64,000 bases of DNA, from NCBI GenBank assembly GCA_945643635.1, contig CALZFC010000006.1:7940001-8004000 (forward strand). The letters run 5' to 3'. This document shows, piece after piece, positions 10,326-29,045 of the stretch. The notes beneath the pieces were generated by a model. The model ran no database searches. It saw only the letters and a list, made by a program, of their open reading frames with translations, and was not told where the DNA came from. The position numbers and the translations under genes are program-made. This stretch comes from Allodiplogaster sudhausi. Lineage: Eukaryota; Nematoda; Chromadorea; Rhabditida; Diplogasteridae. Position 1 is the first letter of the stretch. Every line of letters begins with the position of its first letter.

Positions 10326-10582
10326 GTACATATGTATGTATGTAGGTATTCTTATAGTTAGACATGATATGTATGTACGTATGCATACATACATACATAG
10401 GTGCTGCGATAATACTCTATTCCAAAGGGGCAGCTGGTCGTTTTTATCGCAAAACGATGCATGCCTCGCTGCCGTGATTGCCAATTTGTCTTTGTTCCCT
10501 CATTTTCTTTAACAATATTACAGAATTATGCTTGCAGAATGAGTTTGTGCTGTTTTGTTAATGCCTTTTAGTTAAAGCTTAG

Positions 10583-12052
10583 TTCAAGTTTGAATGTCGA
10601 AGCTGCCTGCGTCCCCGCTGAATATAACAAGAAGAGAATCCCTAATTTCCACTATTATTTTATAATTAGCCAACAAGTCTCATTGTTATTATAAAAAATT
10701 CAACTCAACTTCTTTTTTTTTTTAGAAAAATGATGCAAATACAAATAATCAATTAAATTTATCGCTGTATCGATCCGGTTGTGCAAGGGAGACAGATACG
10801 ATATATGGCCGAACGTCATCTTTGTATCAGGATTCGACTGGCGAGCGGAGGGACACAAATATTTAGAACGTAGCGTTATATTTTATAACATTCATTGCTT
10901 TGTGAATGGATAAAAGAAAAGTTACAAGCAATGTATCATGTAATAATTACATATCTAGTATGTCAGAAGGCTTTTCGCGAGAAGTGCAGGTTCGATTGCT
11001 TTTTTATCACCATCTTTTCGGCCCAGAATTTCATATGCCTGAGAAGGCATTCAAATGAGTTGCCAAGTAGAGCAGAGTGATTAGGGAGAGTCGTAGACAA
11101 GTAAGAGTCTGATCCAAGTAGCCTATGAGTCAGTCCATCGTGAAATCATTTCTCCTTTAACAGTCATGCTATTTAATTTGCCGAAATTCTACCGTCTTCA
11201 AAAGCTTTTATCCGGTTGGCATTAATGAATGAATCCAAGATGGGAGGGATTTTGACGACTCATAGCCCGAATCTGACGAAGTGGCTGACGACATTGGGCT
11301 TCTTATCCTGGCGAGTCCACCATTTCTCCCGAATTATGTAGCGTCGATGATGAACGAGAGAGACGATCGCGCGCAACGAGAAATCCCTGGAAGTTCTGTC
11401 TGGCTATCCCTTTTTTTAACCGTTGATGTGAACCATGATTTCTAGCTCGCAAATTTTGAATACGTTTTCTCTATTCGATCGAAGAATATTACTTGTTTGT
11501 TGTTGTAAACTTCCACTGTGATTTATTGATCAGTCGATAAATAGAGCGAGACTAACAATGACATACTATAGTGATGATGATCATCTACTCATTGTCTATG
11601 TCATCTACTTCAGTAAAAAGGCAAATAAACAAAGCATTCAAATATGGATTTGCCGTAACGAGATCAATTTCGAACACCCGCCGGCACTACTCGAAAAACA
11701 TATAATAAAAAAATGTTGCATGTTTACAACAAAAGCTGAAAACAGCAAGAAACATGAAGGCTTTTATGGTCATAACTAATGAGGTGAGCAAGAGATAGAC
11801 AAATGTATATAGGTAGATACATAGGATTAATATTAATGATAATAATGCGCAATTGTTTCAGGGTTGCGAACTAATTAGGAAACATATGCATATACCTGTT
11901 GGATATCGCCAACGAACTATATATAAAAAAAGTTGCCACCTAAATTTAACAATAAATGCAATTAAACTTACAAAATTTCAGTCTTTGTTTAAATAAATTT
12001 AAAACGATATTATTTGGTATCGTTTTTGTTTAAAAAAAAATTTAAAAAGAAA
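10583..12052. other. intergenic stretch, no gene recognised
   Basis: AT-rich. About 11200-11370 is a diverged relative of 2310-2510. Short ORFs at 10895-11080 and 11558-11779 lack any recognisable motif. The 3' end of the minus-strand carboxylesterase lies at 12053. Confidence 0.5.
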
Positions 12053-17313
<5,261 letters not shown>

Positions 17314-17987
17314 CTGGAAAAATGTTTCCGGTTTATGGATTCATTTTATTTTTCTTTAATTATTCACTTAAACGCGCAAAAAAACAAACTAGAATTCTCG
17401 CCATTCTGCCTGGCACAAGGGCAAGCGAGCATTTGAGATTTAGAGAGACGCGACTACAATAGTCAGGAAAATTCAGATAGATTACGGTTGAGTTTCGTGC
17501 TGATTTAACAGGAACTATTGAGAATGAAATACAAATATGTATGTAGATATAACTAATTGCAATAAAAAGTAACTGCAGTGAACAAATAATTCTTTTCTCC
17601 TACAACGGTTGCCACAATTCATCAGAGAAAGTGCATTTTCAACCTATTTATGAGAAAGAGTGCCGAGAAAAGTGCCGGTTCCGATGATTGATGAGAATAC
17701 AAATTTGTATGCATAACAAGTTAGATTAAATTTGTAACAGAGCTAAGGAGAGAAAAATAAGCGCCTTAAAAAAAGAGAAAAAAATTATGTTTAATAGCTC
17801 TGTGTGTATAGTTCGTAACTTTTTGCAATTATAGATGAGCAACTTATAAACATTCATATTTGCGAATGACGTGTGAGTGCCGTGCACACTGTGAGAGAGG
17901 CAGAATATTATATAGGCGGCAGCAGGTGTTACGCGCACTGAGAAGCAGCTCGCAATCACAGCGGGTGCCAGGTTGGGTCAATCTCTT

Positions 17988-18018
<31 letters not shown>

Positions 18019-18937
18019 TTCATTATCTTCTCTCTCTATCTCTCTATCATGCACTCTTTCTCCCACCTAATAGTAGGAGAACAATTAAATATGCACATAG
18101 CTATGTACCGACCAGAAATTCCACAAAACAACTGTAGCTTGAGAAGTCACAGAGTCCAGATAAAGCACAGGCAGATTTCAAGAATGAAAAAAGTTGATCC
18201 GCCGTGAGGTGTTATCTCGAAAGGAGTACAAAAGAAGTACACTTTCCAACCGGACTGTGAAGAAAGAGGACTTGATGATCTGGCGATCTGCGCAGCTTTT
18301 TAAACTCTGATCCCTCCCGTCATTGCCCCTCCTCTCTCTCTCAATCTCTCAATCTCTTTTTATTTTCTCTCTCACTTTTCTCTCTCTCCTACTCTCTCTC
18401 TCCTATATCTCTATCCCCTTTTTCTCCATTATTTCTTTTCCCTTTGTCTCGCTATACTTTGAATTAAACCGCTCAGAAGCAAGCGCCGCTCCTGCAGGTG
18501 AAGTGTGGATTCTGCAGCTTGGCTGTTTAGCTGCATCTCAATCTGGTTTCTCAAATCCCTGTTCGTACTTGTGTTGGACGAATATTAAGATGAAAATGAG
18601 AGTTAAAGAGGAATGGCTAGAAGTGTTCAAGAAGGCCCTCTATTTCTTTTTTTTTGGTGATTTTTTTTTCTCTCTTCCAAATGCCTACCATTAGTAATTC
18701 AAGCCCTCGCAGAGTGTGGCGGGGGTACACATTCCATGTTGATGTCATGACTACTTGCCTGTGGGTTGAGGGGGGAGTGGGGGGCAGGCATGACAACCTG
18801 GACAAGCCGGGATAGAACACGACACCCTGGAATAACGAGCAGCTTAAAAAATGACAGCGACCGGATTTTCCAGCATCGGGCAGCGAAGAGCGGAATCGGA
18901 GCGTGTCCAACTGACACGGCGAATGCTATATATGTAA
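17314..18937. other. upstream region of the carboxylesterase, no gene seen
   Basis: Contains scattered CT tracts (about 17985-18050 and 18325-18425) and AT-rich sequence. A TTATATAG box on the + strand near 17908 is followed by a GC-richer stretch ending in a possible donor (GCCAG, GTTGGG, about 17970), but no downstream exon could be found. Confidence 0.4.
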
Positions 18938-19120
18938 ATAGGGCCGGATGGTCAGATAGCCGCAGAATTGTCCGGCTCTATTCTAGTGTAGGCGTCCCAT
19001 CGAATTATAGGTGTCCCATGAAAAATAAAGGCGCTTCCCATCAATGAAAAATAAAGGCGTCTCATTGCCTTGGGACGCCTATACTAGAATATAGCCGAAT
19101 GCCCCTGGGCCCTACCCCGG
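18938..19120. mobile_element. MITE-like inverted-repeat element
   Basis: The left arm GGCTCTATTCTAGTGTAGGC, continuing GTCCCAT (18971-18999), and the right arm (19070-19098, TGGGACGCCTATACTAGAAT, continuing ATAGCC) are inverted copies. Outer TAGGGCC / GGGCCCTA blocks extend the pairing. The interior repeats CCCAT, CAATGAAAAATAAAGGCG. No coding capacity. Confidence 0.6.
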
Positions 19121-20172
19121 ATGGGATGGAGTATGAGGGAACATAGGCGATGCAGTATTTACTACTATTGGGCATGATTATTCAGATTCCATCGAGGGAG
19201 AGAGACAATAGGAAATAGACACATAAGATATTGAGAGGAGCAGATGGCGAAGGCAGAAAAATCAGATAATAACTAGAGAAGCAGAGAACAGGAGGAGAGA
19301 AATGCGGTAACACGATGACCCAATGGACACAAGCTGCTAGAGGAGCAACTGCGCGCGCATGGAGATTAACTAAAGAGAAGAAGGCAAGGAATAGAGAGAG
19401 AGAGAGAGAGAGAGAGCAAGAGAGAGGGAGGGAAAGTGAGAGAGAGAAGTATAATCTTTTTTGAATCCAGGCAGCAGAGAGGCGTTGGAGACCGAATGGT
19501 GACAGAAAATGGGAACGGTGCTTGCGTGACTCCAAAGGTGGTCTGTTCAATTGTGGTTGCGCCTCATGATTTCCCTCTTTCTCTCTATATCTCTCTCTCT
19601 CCCTCTCGCTATTTCTCACTGTCTCTCTCTCCATTTCTCTCTTTCTCTCCCCTACATATTGCTCCTTTCATGCTTTGTCGTTCACATTCGGTTCAGTGCC
19701 TTTCCTAGCATCCTATTTTCCCTCTCTATCTCTCTTGCTCTCTCTATTTCTCTTACTCTCTCTCTCTCTTATTCTCTTTCACTCGTTCGCCACCAGCTCT
19801 CTATTATTTATTCGACCCTGTTCCATCAGAAAAACAATGGAAAACAAAATATTCGACAGATATATTCGCAGGAACGTATATTTGCAGAAAAAAATTCTAT
19901 TGGTGGCATGAAACAAAAATACTATCAATAAGACAAGTGGAGAAACAAAATGGTGGAATGTTCATGCCGAATAGAAGATGAGTACAGATTGAGAATGAGT
20001 GGCACAAAGCGTGGCTTGTCATATATGAAGATTGAAGAAGATTAACCCCCGAGGGGCCATGAGAAGGAAGTTCAATTTATGTGGAAGAGAGAGAGAGAGC
20101 GCGAGAGAGAGAGAGCGAGAGAGAGAGCGAGAGAGAAAGAGAAAAAGAGAGAGAGAGAGAGGCACACACAGA

Positions 20173-20210
<38 letters not shown>

Positions 20211-20314
20211 GGATTGCATAGAGTAAAAATAGAAGTCGCCGAGAACGCCTCGGGGCCATCTTTGGTATCGACGATGACGGTCTCTGGTTGAGAGTAGACG
20301 AGACAAACAGAGAG

Positions 20315-20370
<56 letters not shown>

Positions 20371-20935
20371 AGGGAGGGAGAATGATGGAGAGAGCGATAG
20401 AGAGAGAGTAATATGGAGATAATGAGACGGACATACAAACTGATGGTGCGAGAGAGGGAAAGAGAGAGTGTGTGTGTGTAGAAGATATAGAGAAGGGGAA
20501 CAGGACTAGAGAGAGAGCAGGAGTGAGAGAGGGAGTAATTGAGAGAGAAACTTCTAGAAAGAGGGAGAAGAGTGAGAAAGAGAGAGTGAAAACGCGAGAG
20601 AACAATAGAAAGAGAATTTCCGTAGGGAACCAAACCAAACAGCGCGGCTTCCCCAGACTCATTAAACAGCTTCTCTCACTTTCACTGCTTTTCACTCCCT
20701 TTCACCCTCTCTCTCTCCCTCTCTCTCTCTTTCTCTCTCTCTCTCTCTATTCTCACTGTCGTTCACTCATCTTTCTTTACCCCGGCGGTAGCGGGGCTTT
20801 TCTCTTCCTTTTTTCCTCTCCCCCCACTTGTTCCGTTCTTAGCATTCAACATGCGTAACAAAAGGAGCGTGGCATGGGAGAGAGGGAAAGAGAGAGAGAG
20901 AAGATGCATAGAGGAAGATGAAGAGAAAGTGGATG

Positions 20936-20973
<38 letters not shown>

Positions 20974-21581
20974 TTGAGGGAGAGAAGGAGAGAGAGAGAA
21001 AATAGGAAGTGAGAAAAAGCAAATGTCGGATGTGACGATTACTTGTACTGCTTGCGTTGCAGAAAGTACAGAAAGAAGAAATCCGCAAAGATGTTATGTA
21101 CATAGATGAATGGACTCTACTTGAACCATATTAAAAATAGACTCAACCAATTGTGCGTGTTTCACTATTCATATACTTATTGTTGGCGGGAAAGCTGAGG
21201 TTGTGACAAAGTATAAAGAGAGAGAACTATGTATAGAATAAAATAGTTCTGCAAAAGCAAAGATTGCTTTAGCTTCAGCAAGCCAAGCCATGGATGAGTC
21301 AAGTGGCATTTAGCTTCAGGCTTCAGATTTCAGAGCAAGAGAACACAAAGTACGAAAGGAGGAAGAGAGCTCTTTGGCGGCGAATAAAGATGCCTCGGAA
21401 TGAGCTTCTCTGCCTCGAAACGTATAGCACCCGGGGTGGTTTATGACGATTTTTGATCTCCCTCACTCTCTCTCTCTCTCATCCTCTCTCTCACACTTTC
21501 TCTCTCTCTCTCTCTTTCACTCTCTCCCTGTCTCCTCCAGTTCTCTTCCATTCTCTCACAAGAAATGCTCTCTCTCCATCA

Positions 21582-21621
<40 letters not shown>

Positions 21622-23562
21622 CTCACCATCTTCCTCTCTCGCAGATTCACGCAATATCTCGGGAAATCCTCCAATATCCCACGCATTCTCGCAAACATTG
21701 CCTAAGCTCACTTGGGCGGATTGGACGGTGGTAATAACATTAATAACGAGTGCGCAGGCAAACTGTTGATGATGACGTCATGAGGGGCAGAGGCAGAAGA
21801 GTAAACAGAAGATGATCATAAGATAATTAGAGAGAGAGAGAGTAGAAGGAGAAGAAGATGGAAATGTTGAAAGGAGAAGAGAGAATGACAATTAGAGACG
21901 CTCTGCATGAGATATTGTGAGAGAGTGGCATATGACTAATAGAGAAAGAGAGATAGCCAAGGGCTAGAGAAAGTTGAGCTGTCGCAGTTGCGGTAAAAGA
22001 CAAAGAGAGAATTCGAAAGAAATTGAAACAAAAGACCATCGCAAAAGACAGACTCTTTATTTTGACGGGCGAAATGTTCGAAAATTAGTGTTAAAGTTAG
22101 GCTGTCTAGTCTTTTCAATTATCATGTTTTGTGTGTGAAGAAATGGAATGGAAGTAGTAACAACTATGTATTTGATCGAAGTAAAAATATCTTTGATATA
22201 AATGCGATTTATCAAAACGAATAATGCAATTGTGTGCAATGTTCATTCAATGAGGACGAGTGCAGGAAGATTAGGGAGTGATGGGCAGATTATCAATTGG
22301 TTGAACAGAGAGCGATAGCGAGAGAGAGAGAGCGAGAGAGAGATTCAGAGAGAGTGAAAGTTAGGAAGAGAAGCAAAGACAGATGAGAGAACAGATAAGT
22401 TAGAAAGAGAAAAAAGAACCTGAAAAGAGAAGGAACAGAAGGAGAAAAGAAGTATGTTGAATCCCCCTGGATTACGTTGCCTGCGAGAGAGATCAGGAAA
22501 GTAAAGAAGGGATATGAAGAGCAGCGGTGCACTCGGAACAGGTATCCATGTTTTCCATGGGCGAGATTGAGAAGACAGTTGAAGAGTTGGGGTGAAAGAG
22601 AGAGTGAGAGAGAGAGAGAAAGAGAGAGAGAGAGAAAGAAAGAGAGGGTATAAGGGAAAAAATAGAGTAGAAAAGAGAGAGAAGCAGTGAAAGGATTTGT
22701 ATGTAAGAGGGTGGACGAGAGAAGAGAAGGTCTGGTGGCACTGACGAAATACGGGGAGGCCAGCCGGTGGCGGCAGAGAAAATCAAGAACTAGACGAAAT
22801 TTGTCAGCCAAGAAGAGAAGGTGTTTGATGGATTGATATTGTATGGGAAGTCGTTGGAAACATTCTTATATTTCTATGCATGTAAATATGTATTTGAAAG
22901 GGATTGAAGACAATTGGCCTACCTCTCAGAGGCAGAAATTCAAGTTTTTGGCAACTATTTCGTTTTATATATGTATATATATAGTATATATATATATAAA
23001 TATATATTAAATTTATATTTTTTCATGCTAAATGTAAATAGGCAAAAAAAAATCACGGAAAGAGCTCAAACATCACTGGACTGACGAACACATCAGCACG
23101 GCGGTAGTTTAGAGACAGCTACACGGTATAAATCTCAAATATTTTGAAAGGGGACGGTAGAACCTCTTCTGTGCGTTCAATATTAATAAATATAAATATA
23201 TGTCGGTAAAACAATTTACAGTGCGTCCAAATGATCGACACCTCTTATGTTAAATGGCTATGAACGTACTGTAAAATCTATGCGAACTCTCTAAAATATA
23301 TATGTACATATCTACATATGATGATCTTTTTATTCCTACAATTAGCAGAAGAATCCGTGGAAACTGCGCCGCCTAAGGCAAAGACCAAGTTTTATATTCC
23401 CCCTCACCCGGCCTCCTCCTCTTGCCTGTTGCCCCATTCACGCGGCATCTGCTGGCAGCTGGGTAGCGGCTTCCTTATACAAATGATGAAGAGGAGAGCA
23501 CATGCACCAACTCTCTGTGTATATGGTCGCACTTATGAAATGACATTGTGGGGAGGGGTACC

Positions 23563-23614
<52 letters not shown>

Positions 23615-23790
23615 TGAAACGGGAAAGAGAGAAACAGAGAGAGAAAGAGACTTTGAGAGAGCCAATGATCGTAGTGGAATGAAAGATGGATTGGGAGAAA
23701 CGAAAGAGGTAAATGACGATGCTGCCAATATAAGAACGCCAGTATGAGAAAGACTGGGAGAGTGGAGAACCCCGGAAACCATGAGGGAGA

Positions 23791-23830
<40 letters not shown>

Positions 23831-24415
23831 TGAAAGATATAGATGGTGAAAGGGAGAGAGAGAGAGAGTGAAGAGAAAAAGGTAATGCACACAGATTATA
23901 GGTATAAGAATACACAAGAGCCTACCTGCGTACAGTGAATAGCGAAGTAAAATATAAAGTGAGGTCTGTCGAGTGGAGGGCATCAAAAAAGGGCTTGGGA
24001 AAGAGTAAGAGAGAGATAGAGAGTGGGAGAGAGTGAGAAAGAGTGAATTAGAAAGTGAATGAGAGAATACAAAGAAAGAAAGAAACCAATGGCCAGTCAT
24101 ATGAATAGTCCTAGGTTAGTACTCTGGCAGGTGAATAAAGAGGAGCGAAGAGAAAGGCCAATGCTCTTCTTCCTCGTGGCACGGACAACAAATATTTGTG
24201 CATCCATGAAACATCTTTCTCTCTCTCTCACTCACTCTTTCTCTCTACACTTTTATAACTCTGTCTCTCACTTTCACCCTTTATCTCTGCCATACAACTC
24301 TTTTCTTCCACTCTCTCTCACTCATCTATTCTTCCTTTTTCGAGCGGATAAAATGGCATCTTCCTCTGACGGAGTGAGTGACTTGTGCAAGCAAGGTTTC
24401 ACATCATCCTCAGCT

Positions 24416-24452
<37 letters not shown>

Positions 24453-24453
<1 letters not shown>

Positions 24454-24520
24454 GCTCGCTTTATTCCTACTGTTTCTCAATTTCCACTCCAATTCTTTCT
24501 TTTTCTTCCACTCTCTCTCT

Positions 24521-24565
<45 letters not shown>

Positions 24566-24625
24566 CTTCTCTCTGTCCTTCTCTCCCTCTTTCTCTCTCT
24601 GTGTCTTTCTCTCCATCTCTTTCTC

Positions 24626-24665
<40 letters not shown>

Positions 24666-24734
24666 GCTCGCTTTATTCCTACTGTTTCTCAATTTCCACT
24701 CCAATTCTTTCTTTTTCTTCCACTCTCTCTCTCT

Positions 24735-24766
<32 letters not shown>

Positions 24767-24829
24767 GTCCTTCTCTCTGTCCTTCTCTACCTCTTTCTCT
24801 CTCTGTGTCTTTCTCTCCATCTCTTTCTC

Positions 24830-24865
<36 letters not shown>

Positions 24866-24932
24866 GCTCGCTTTATTCCAACTGTTTCTCAATTTCCACT
24901 CCAATTCTTTCTTTTTCTTCCACTCTCTCTCT

Positions 24933-24973
<41 letters not shown>

Positions 24974-25118
24974 CTTCTCTCTGTCCTTCTCTCCCTCTTT
25001 CTCTCTCTGTGTCTTTCTCTCCATCTCTTTCTCTCACTCTCTCTCTCTCTCTGTCCTTCTCTCTGTCCTTCTCTCCCTCTTTCTCTCTCTGTGTCTTTCT
25101 CTCCATCTCTTTCTCTCA

Positions 25119-25160
<42 letters not shown>
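24453..25160. repeat. tandem repeat of a ~200-bp CT-rich unit
   Basis: The unit begins AGCTCGCTTTATTCC(T/A)ACTG and runs through TTTCTCAATTTCCACTCC, TTCTTTCTTTTTCTTCCAC, CT runs, GTCCTTCTCTCTGTCCTTC and CTCTGTGTCTTTCTCTCC. Copies start at 24453, 24665 and 24865 (periods 212 and 200). The last copy has an internal duplication of its 3' half (about 25050-25130). Copies differ mainly in the length of the CT runs. Confidence 0.85.
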
Positions 25161-25163
<3 letters not shown>

Positions 25164-25662
25164 CTTCTCTCTCATTCCCTCCCGTGTGATGAAAGTCGGA
25201 TTTCACACACGCCACATATATTCCTTTTTAGCGCAGACGCCAACGTTGCTTTCGCCGCAGTCGAGAAAGCGTGGCAAAAGCTAATTTATTTGCCATCCGG
25301 GAAGGGAGTCCAAAAATAGACAGCCAGTACGAACGGGCGAAGGATGCGAATGAGAGGAAAGGGAGAAGAAACGACCGATTTGAGAAGGAGAGGGAAGGAA
25401 AGTCAAAGATATAATGAGAATCCGAAAGAAAAAAAGAGAGATATGTATAATAAGAAGAAAGAAGAAAAAGAATATGGAACATTGACGTCATGCTTTAGAT
25501 TCCCGTGAGAATGTGTATTTTTCTTGCCGTACTAAATTAGGGAGTGCAAGGGAGGAGCATGAGAGAAAATGGGATATAGTGAATGAAATGGAGAGCGACA
25601 GTGGCAGACGTATGGAGAAAGAGAGTGAGAATAAGAGAGAGATTAAGAGAGAAGAGAGAGGG

Positions 25663-25715
<53 letters not shown>

Positions 25716-26801
25716 TAGGAAGAGGGGCCATTTCTTACAAGGAACAACGCGAGAAGAGCAAGGGCCGAATTGATTCAGGAAGATGAGCCTTCGGGCGATG
25801 AAGTCGAGAGTCAAGATAAAAGAGAGGATTTGAGTGCATGAGAGAGGGACTAGTGCAGAGAAATAGAGAGAGAGATAGAGAGAGCGAGAGAGAGAGAGAT
25901 AGAGAGAGAGGGGATAACAGATGGGTATCTCTGATTAGCCATTTGATAGCCCTTGCGGGTTGCCAGACACCACCGTACACGCTTCCTTGTCTGCATGGGA
26001 AGTCGCATCAGAATACTAGAATATGTGATGCGCTGGGCTGCTATAAAATGATCTTCTCTCTCTGCCTGACTATTTTTTTCCTTTTTTCATCACAAATCAC
26101 ATGGATTATCGTTCGAATGACTTTGTGTCGTTTCAGAAGGAAGAAAAGTAAAGGCCAAAACCTTCGTGCAAACCATTACGTAGCTGTGTATATCTTCATA
26201 GAACATGTAGGTAGTTGAGACGAGAATGAAAATGAATGTTGTTAATGGAAGAGATTTCGCAAGGTACATAGTTTCGACAGCAAAGTGTACTGCAAATGAA
26301 AGTCGTATTATTACTGCAAAGGAATGAGAAATTCCGGGGTTGTAAGATCGTAGATACTTTTTCGCGCTCTCGGCAGATCTCTTACACTAATTTTTTTTTG
26401 CAAGACCTGGCCTTTTGGATGACAAGACTAAAAATACATACATGCAGAATGTATGAAAGAATAATGATTGTGAGGACGGAGCGATGAGAAGGAGAGCGAG
26501 CAAGTGTTCGGGGAGTGTTAGCAGAGGAGTAGAAAGGGAGCAAAAACCGGAGTGTGGAATAGACATTGGAATGGACTATAGTCCATAACAAGTGTTTTCA
26601 TTCGTTGTCAGCGACTATCGATGTGGACCGGTGGTTTGCGGGAGCAATGAGGCGATAAAAGAGAAATGCTCTTTCATAAACCGCTGCTTGCTCAATCTAT
26701 TCTTGAAAGAGTTCTTTATAAGAAATTATATAAAAAATTTTTAGAATATATTAAAGCCTATATTCATACAAGATAAGGGGACGTGAAAGAGAGATAGCGA
26801 A

Positions 26802-26835
<34 letters not shown>

Positions 26836-27964
26836 GATGAAAGAAAGAGACTGAGAGAAGGATGAGAGAGAGAGTGAGAGAGAAAGGATTGGCAAGGATC
26901 ATCATACAGATTGAAAGAAGGAGAGAAAGAAAGAGAAATACGATTTCGGAATGGAGTGCAGTCTGGAAGGTGCTAGAACTCTTGTGCCAACGGCTGAAAC
27001 GAGTTTGCTTGTTAGCCTTGCCCACTTAAGGTATTCTCCATGGAATCTCCAACTGGAGGAAAAACAAGCTATGTAACCTTTATTATTGTAACCTTAAAGA
27101 AAATCCATTTAGCTTTTATTATTAAGGCAGGGCAAAGGCCTAATAATATCTTCGAAAGATGATTTACGAAGAAAGAAAAGAACCTGCTCCGGGCAATGCT
27201 CAGCAAGGTGTGTGAAGGATAAAGATGATAAGGAAGAAGGGCGGGAAGAGATGCACTCTTTTACTGTTGAGTCTGGATTTAGAGCAAGAGAAGAATGATG
27301 GGGAGGGAGAGAGTGAGAGAGCGTGGAAGAATGAGAGAGACAGAAGGAGTGGGATAGAGAGCAAATAAAAATGTATAAAAACGAAGAGACATTCGGAGTT
27401 AGTGAGGGGAAAAAGGTTGTTCACCAAAGGAGAAAGGAGATTGGACAGAGACAGAAAGAGAAGATGAAGACATTAGTAAGGATCATCGCTTGGCTCGAAA
27501 CAATTTGTCCATGATTGAGAAATTGAGTGAGTGATGAAGGTGGATTGCGAATAAAGAGAGCGAGAGAGAGAGAGCGAGAAAGAAAGAAGAGAACGAGAGT
27601 GAGAGAGAAAGAGGGAGAGGAAGGGAAAGATAAAGAGTGAGTGAGACAGTGAGAAGGGAAGAGAGAGATAGAAAGAGAGAGAGAGAAAGAATGAGGGAGA
27701 AAAAGAAGGAGAAAGATAATGGCGAAATAGTGCCGACCTTGGAAGCCAGAGAACTGACGATAGCTGACTTTTGAAATTATAATTATCTTATCCCTAACAC
27801 AAAAAGCGACAGCCCAGCTAAATTTGAAGCGAAATGCCCAAAATCTCAAGCGCGCAAGTAACAAAAACCAAAAGTTCTGTTTTTGCGAATGTATGTTAGA
27901 TCACGTGCATTCTTAATTTACCATTAGCATTCATTCACTGCCTTGATTTCGCTCTATTCGTAGT

Positions 27965-28034
27965 AGACATATATTTCACTTGCTAACTTTTACTCCACGT
28001 ATCAATACGATGTGCGTAAATAAAGTATAAATTG
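27965..28034 (+). mobile_element. short 3'-end fragment of the same LINE family
   Basis: ATTTCACTTGCTAA, ACTCCACGTATCA and GTGCGTAAATAAAGTATAA match, in order, the 3' untranslated end of the minus-strand LINE at 5938-6040, here on the plus strand. Only about 65-70 bp survive, as expected of an extreme 5' truncation. Confidence 0.75.
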
Positions 28035-28147
28035 ACTTGTGGTGCAGAAAACAAGTCCAGGAACGCTGCCATTTGCAACCAACAGTGGTGTAGATTTGTT
28101 TCTGTGTTTCTCTCGCTCTCTCGTTCGCCAAATATCTCTCCCCTTCT

Positions 28148-28190
<43 letters not shown>

Positions 28191-29045
28191 GTTCCTTCTA
28201 TAATCACTCAGTCTAATGTTGAATGCCCTTCAGGGTAAAAGGGAGAGCCAGACAGAGAGAGCGAGAGAGATTAAGAGAAAGAAGGATAGAATAGATATGA
28301 GGAGGAAAAAGGAGAGAGAGAGCAGAACAAGAAAAAGGTGAGAGTAAATGAAAGCTGAAAGGAGAAACTTCCTCGTAACAATGCGTAATGAGGCGTGAAG
28401 GATAAACGTGACAAGAGATAAGGAAAAAAAGCACGAAATGAGATCCATCTAATCATTTCCAGGTGAGGCGTAAAAGTGAATAAGGATATATGTATGTAAC
28501 CTAATGGAATATGAAGTTTCTCGAAGTTAATATCGAGTTATTGGAATAAAGAAGTTCACCATTGGAGAAGGAGGGCATAGGCTGGAAGAGACAAAAATAA
28601 AAGAAAGAGCTAACCTAAGCCATTAAGATTAAAGATCATACTCAGTCAGCGAACTGGCCGATGCCGTCCTTTTTGCTGCTGCCATCCGTGATATTCGACG
28701 AGCTGGTGTCGCTGATGATCTTCTCTCAAATGTCGATGAATTCCGTTTTGGCAATTGTTTTTTTTTTACAATTTGAAAATTCCAACTTGCCCAAAACTTT
28801 TTGGTTTGAAGTTTCCTTTGAGTATTCTCTTCTAATAATTGTCGTGCTCAATTCCAGCATTCATTGGAATAACAGAATGAACCTCTGCTTTGCACTTCCT
28901 TTCAAATGAAATCAATTTTATTTTTGCTAATTTATAAAGTGCGCATAGGAGGAAATGATGAAACGTAACAAAATATTATTTTCACTCACTTCACATTATC
29001 TCCGCTCCGACTGCTGGTTGTTTCTTCGTTTTCTCTCTCCTCGTC

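Larger units (their letters stand above)
19121..28660. repeat. 9.5-kb gene-free block rich in GA/CT microsatellites
   Basis: Long GA runs (on the + strand) or CT runs recur throughout, e.g. 19392-19445, 20085-20205, 20310-20400, 21590-21625, 23565-23615, 23790-23825, 25670-25715. They are separated by unique GA-skewed spacers. Ser/Leu/Phe-rich or Arg/Glu-rich ORFs follow directly from the dinucleotide repeats and are not genes. A TA microsatellite lies at about 22970-23010. No exon with balanced composition was found on either strand. Confidence 0.7.

Noticed and set aside
20019..20695. Long Ser/Leu-rich open frames of about 200 codons
   Set aside because: They are direct translations of CT dinucleotide repeats, present in several frames at once; no balanced composition, start context or splice signals.
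23438..25284. Several 100-220-codon Ser/Phe/Leu frames
   Set aside because: Same cause; they follow the microsatellite and the 200-bp tandem unit.
28661..28770. Possible F-box-like start (LLPSVIFDELVSLMIF) upstream of Kelch copy A
   Set aside because: The equivalent of copy B is out of frame, and no splice to the MSTENKLIL exon was found; kept only as a note.
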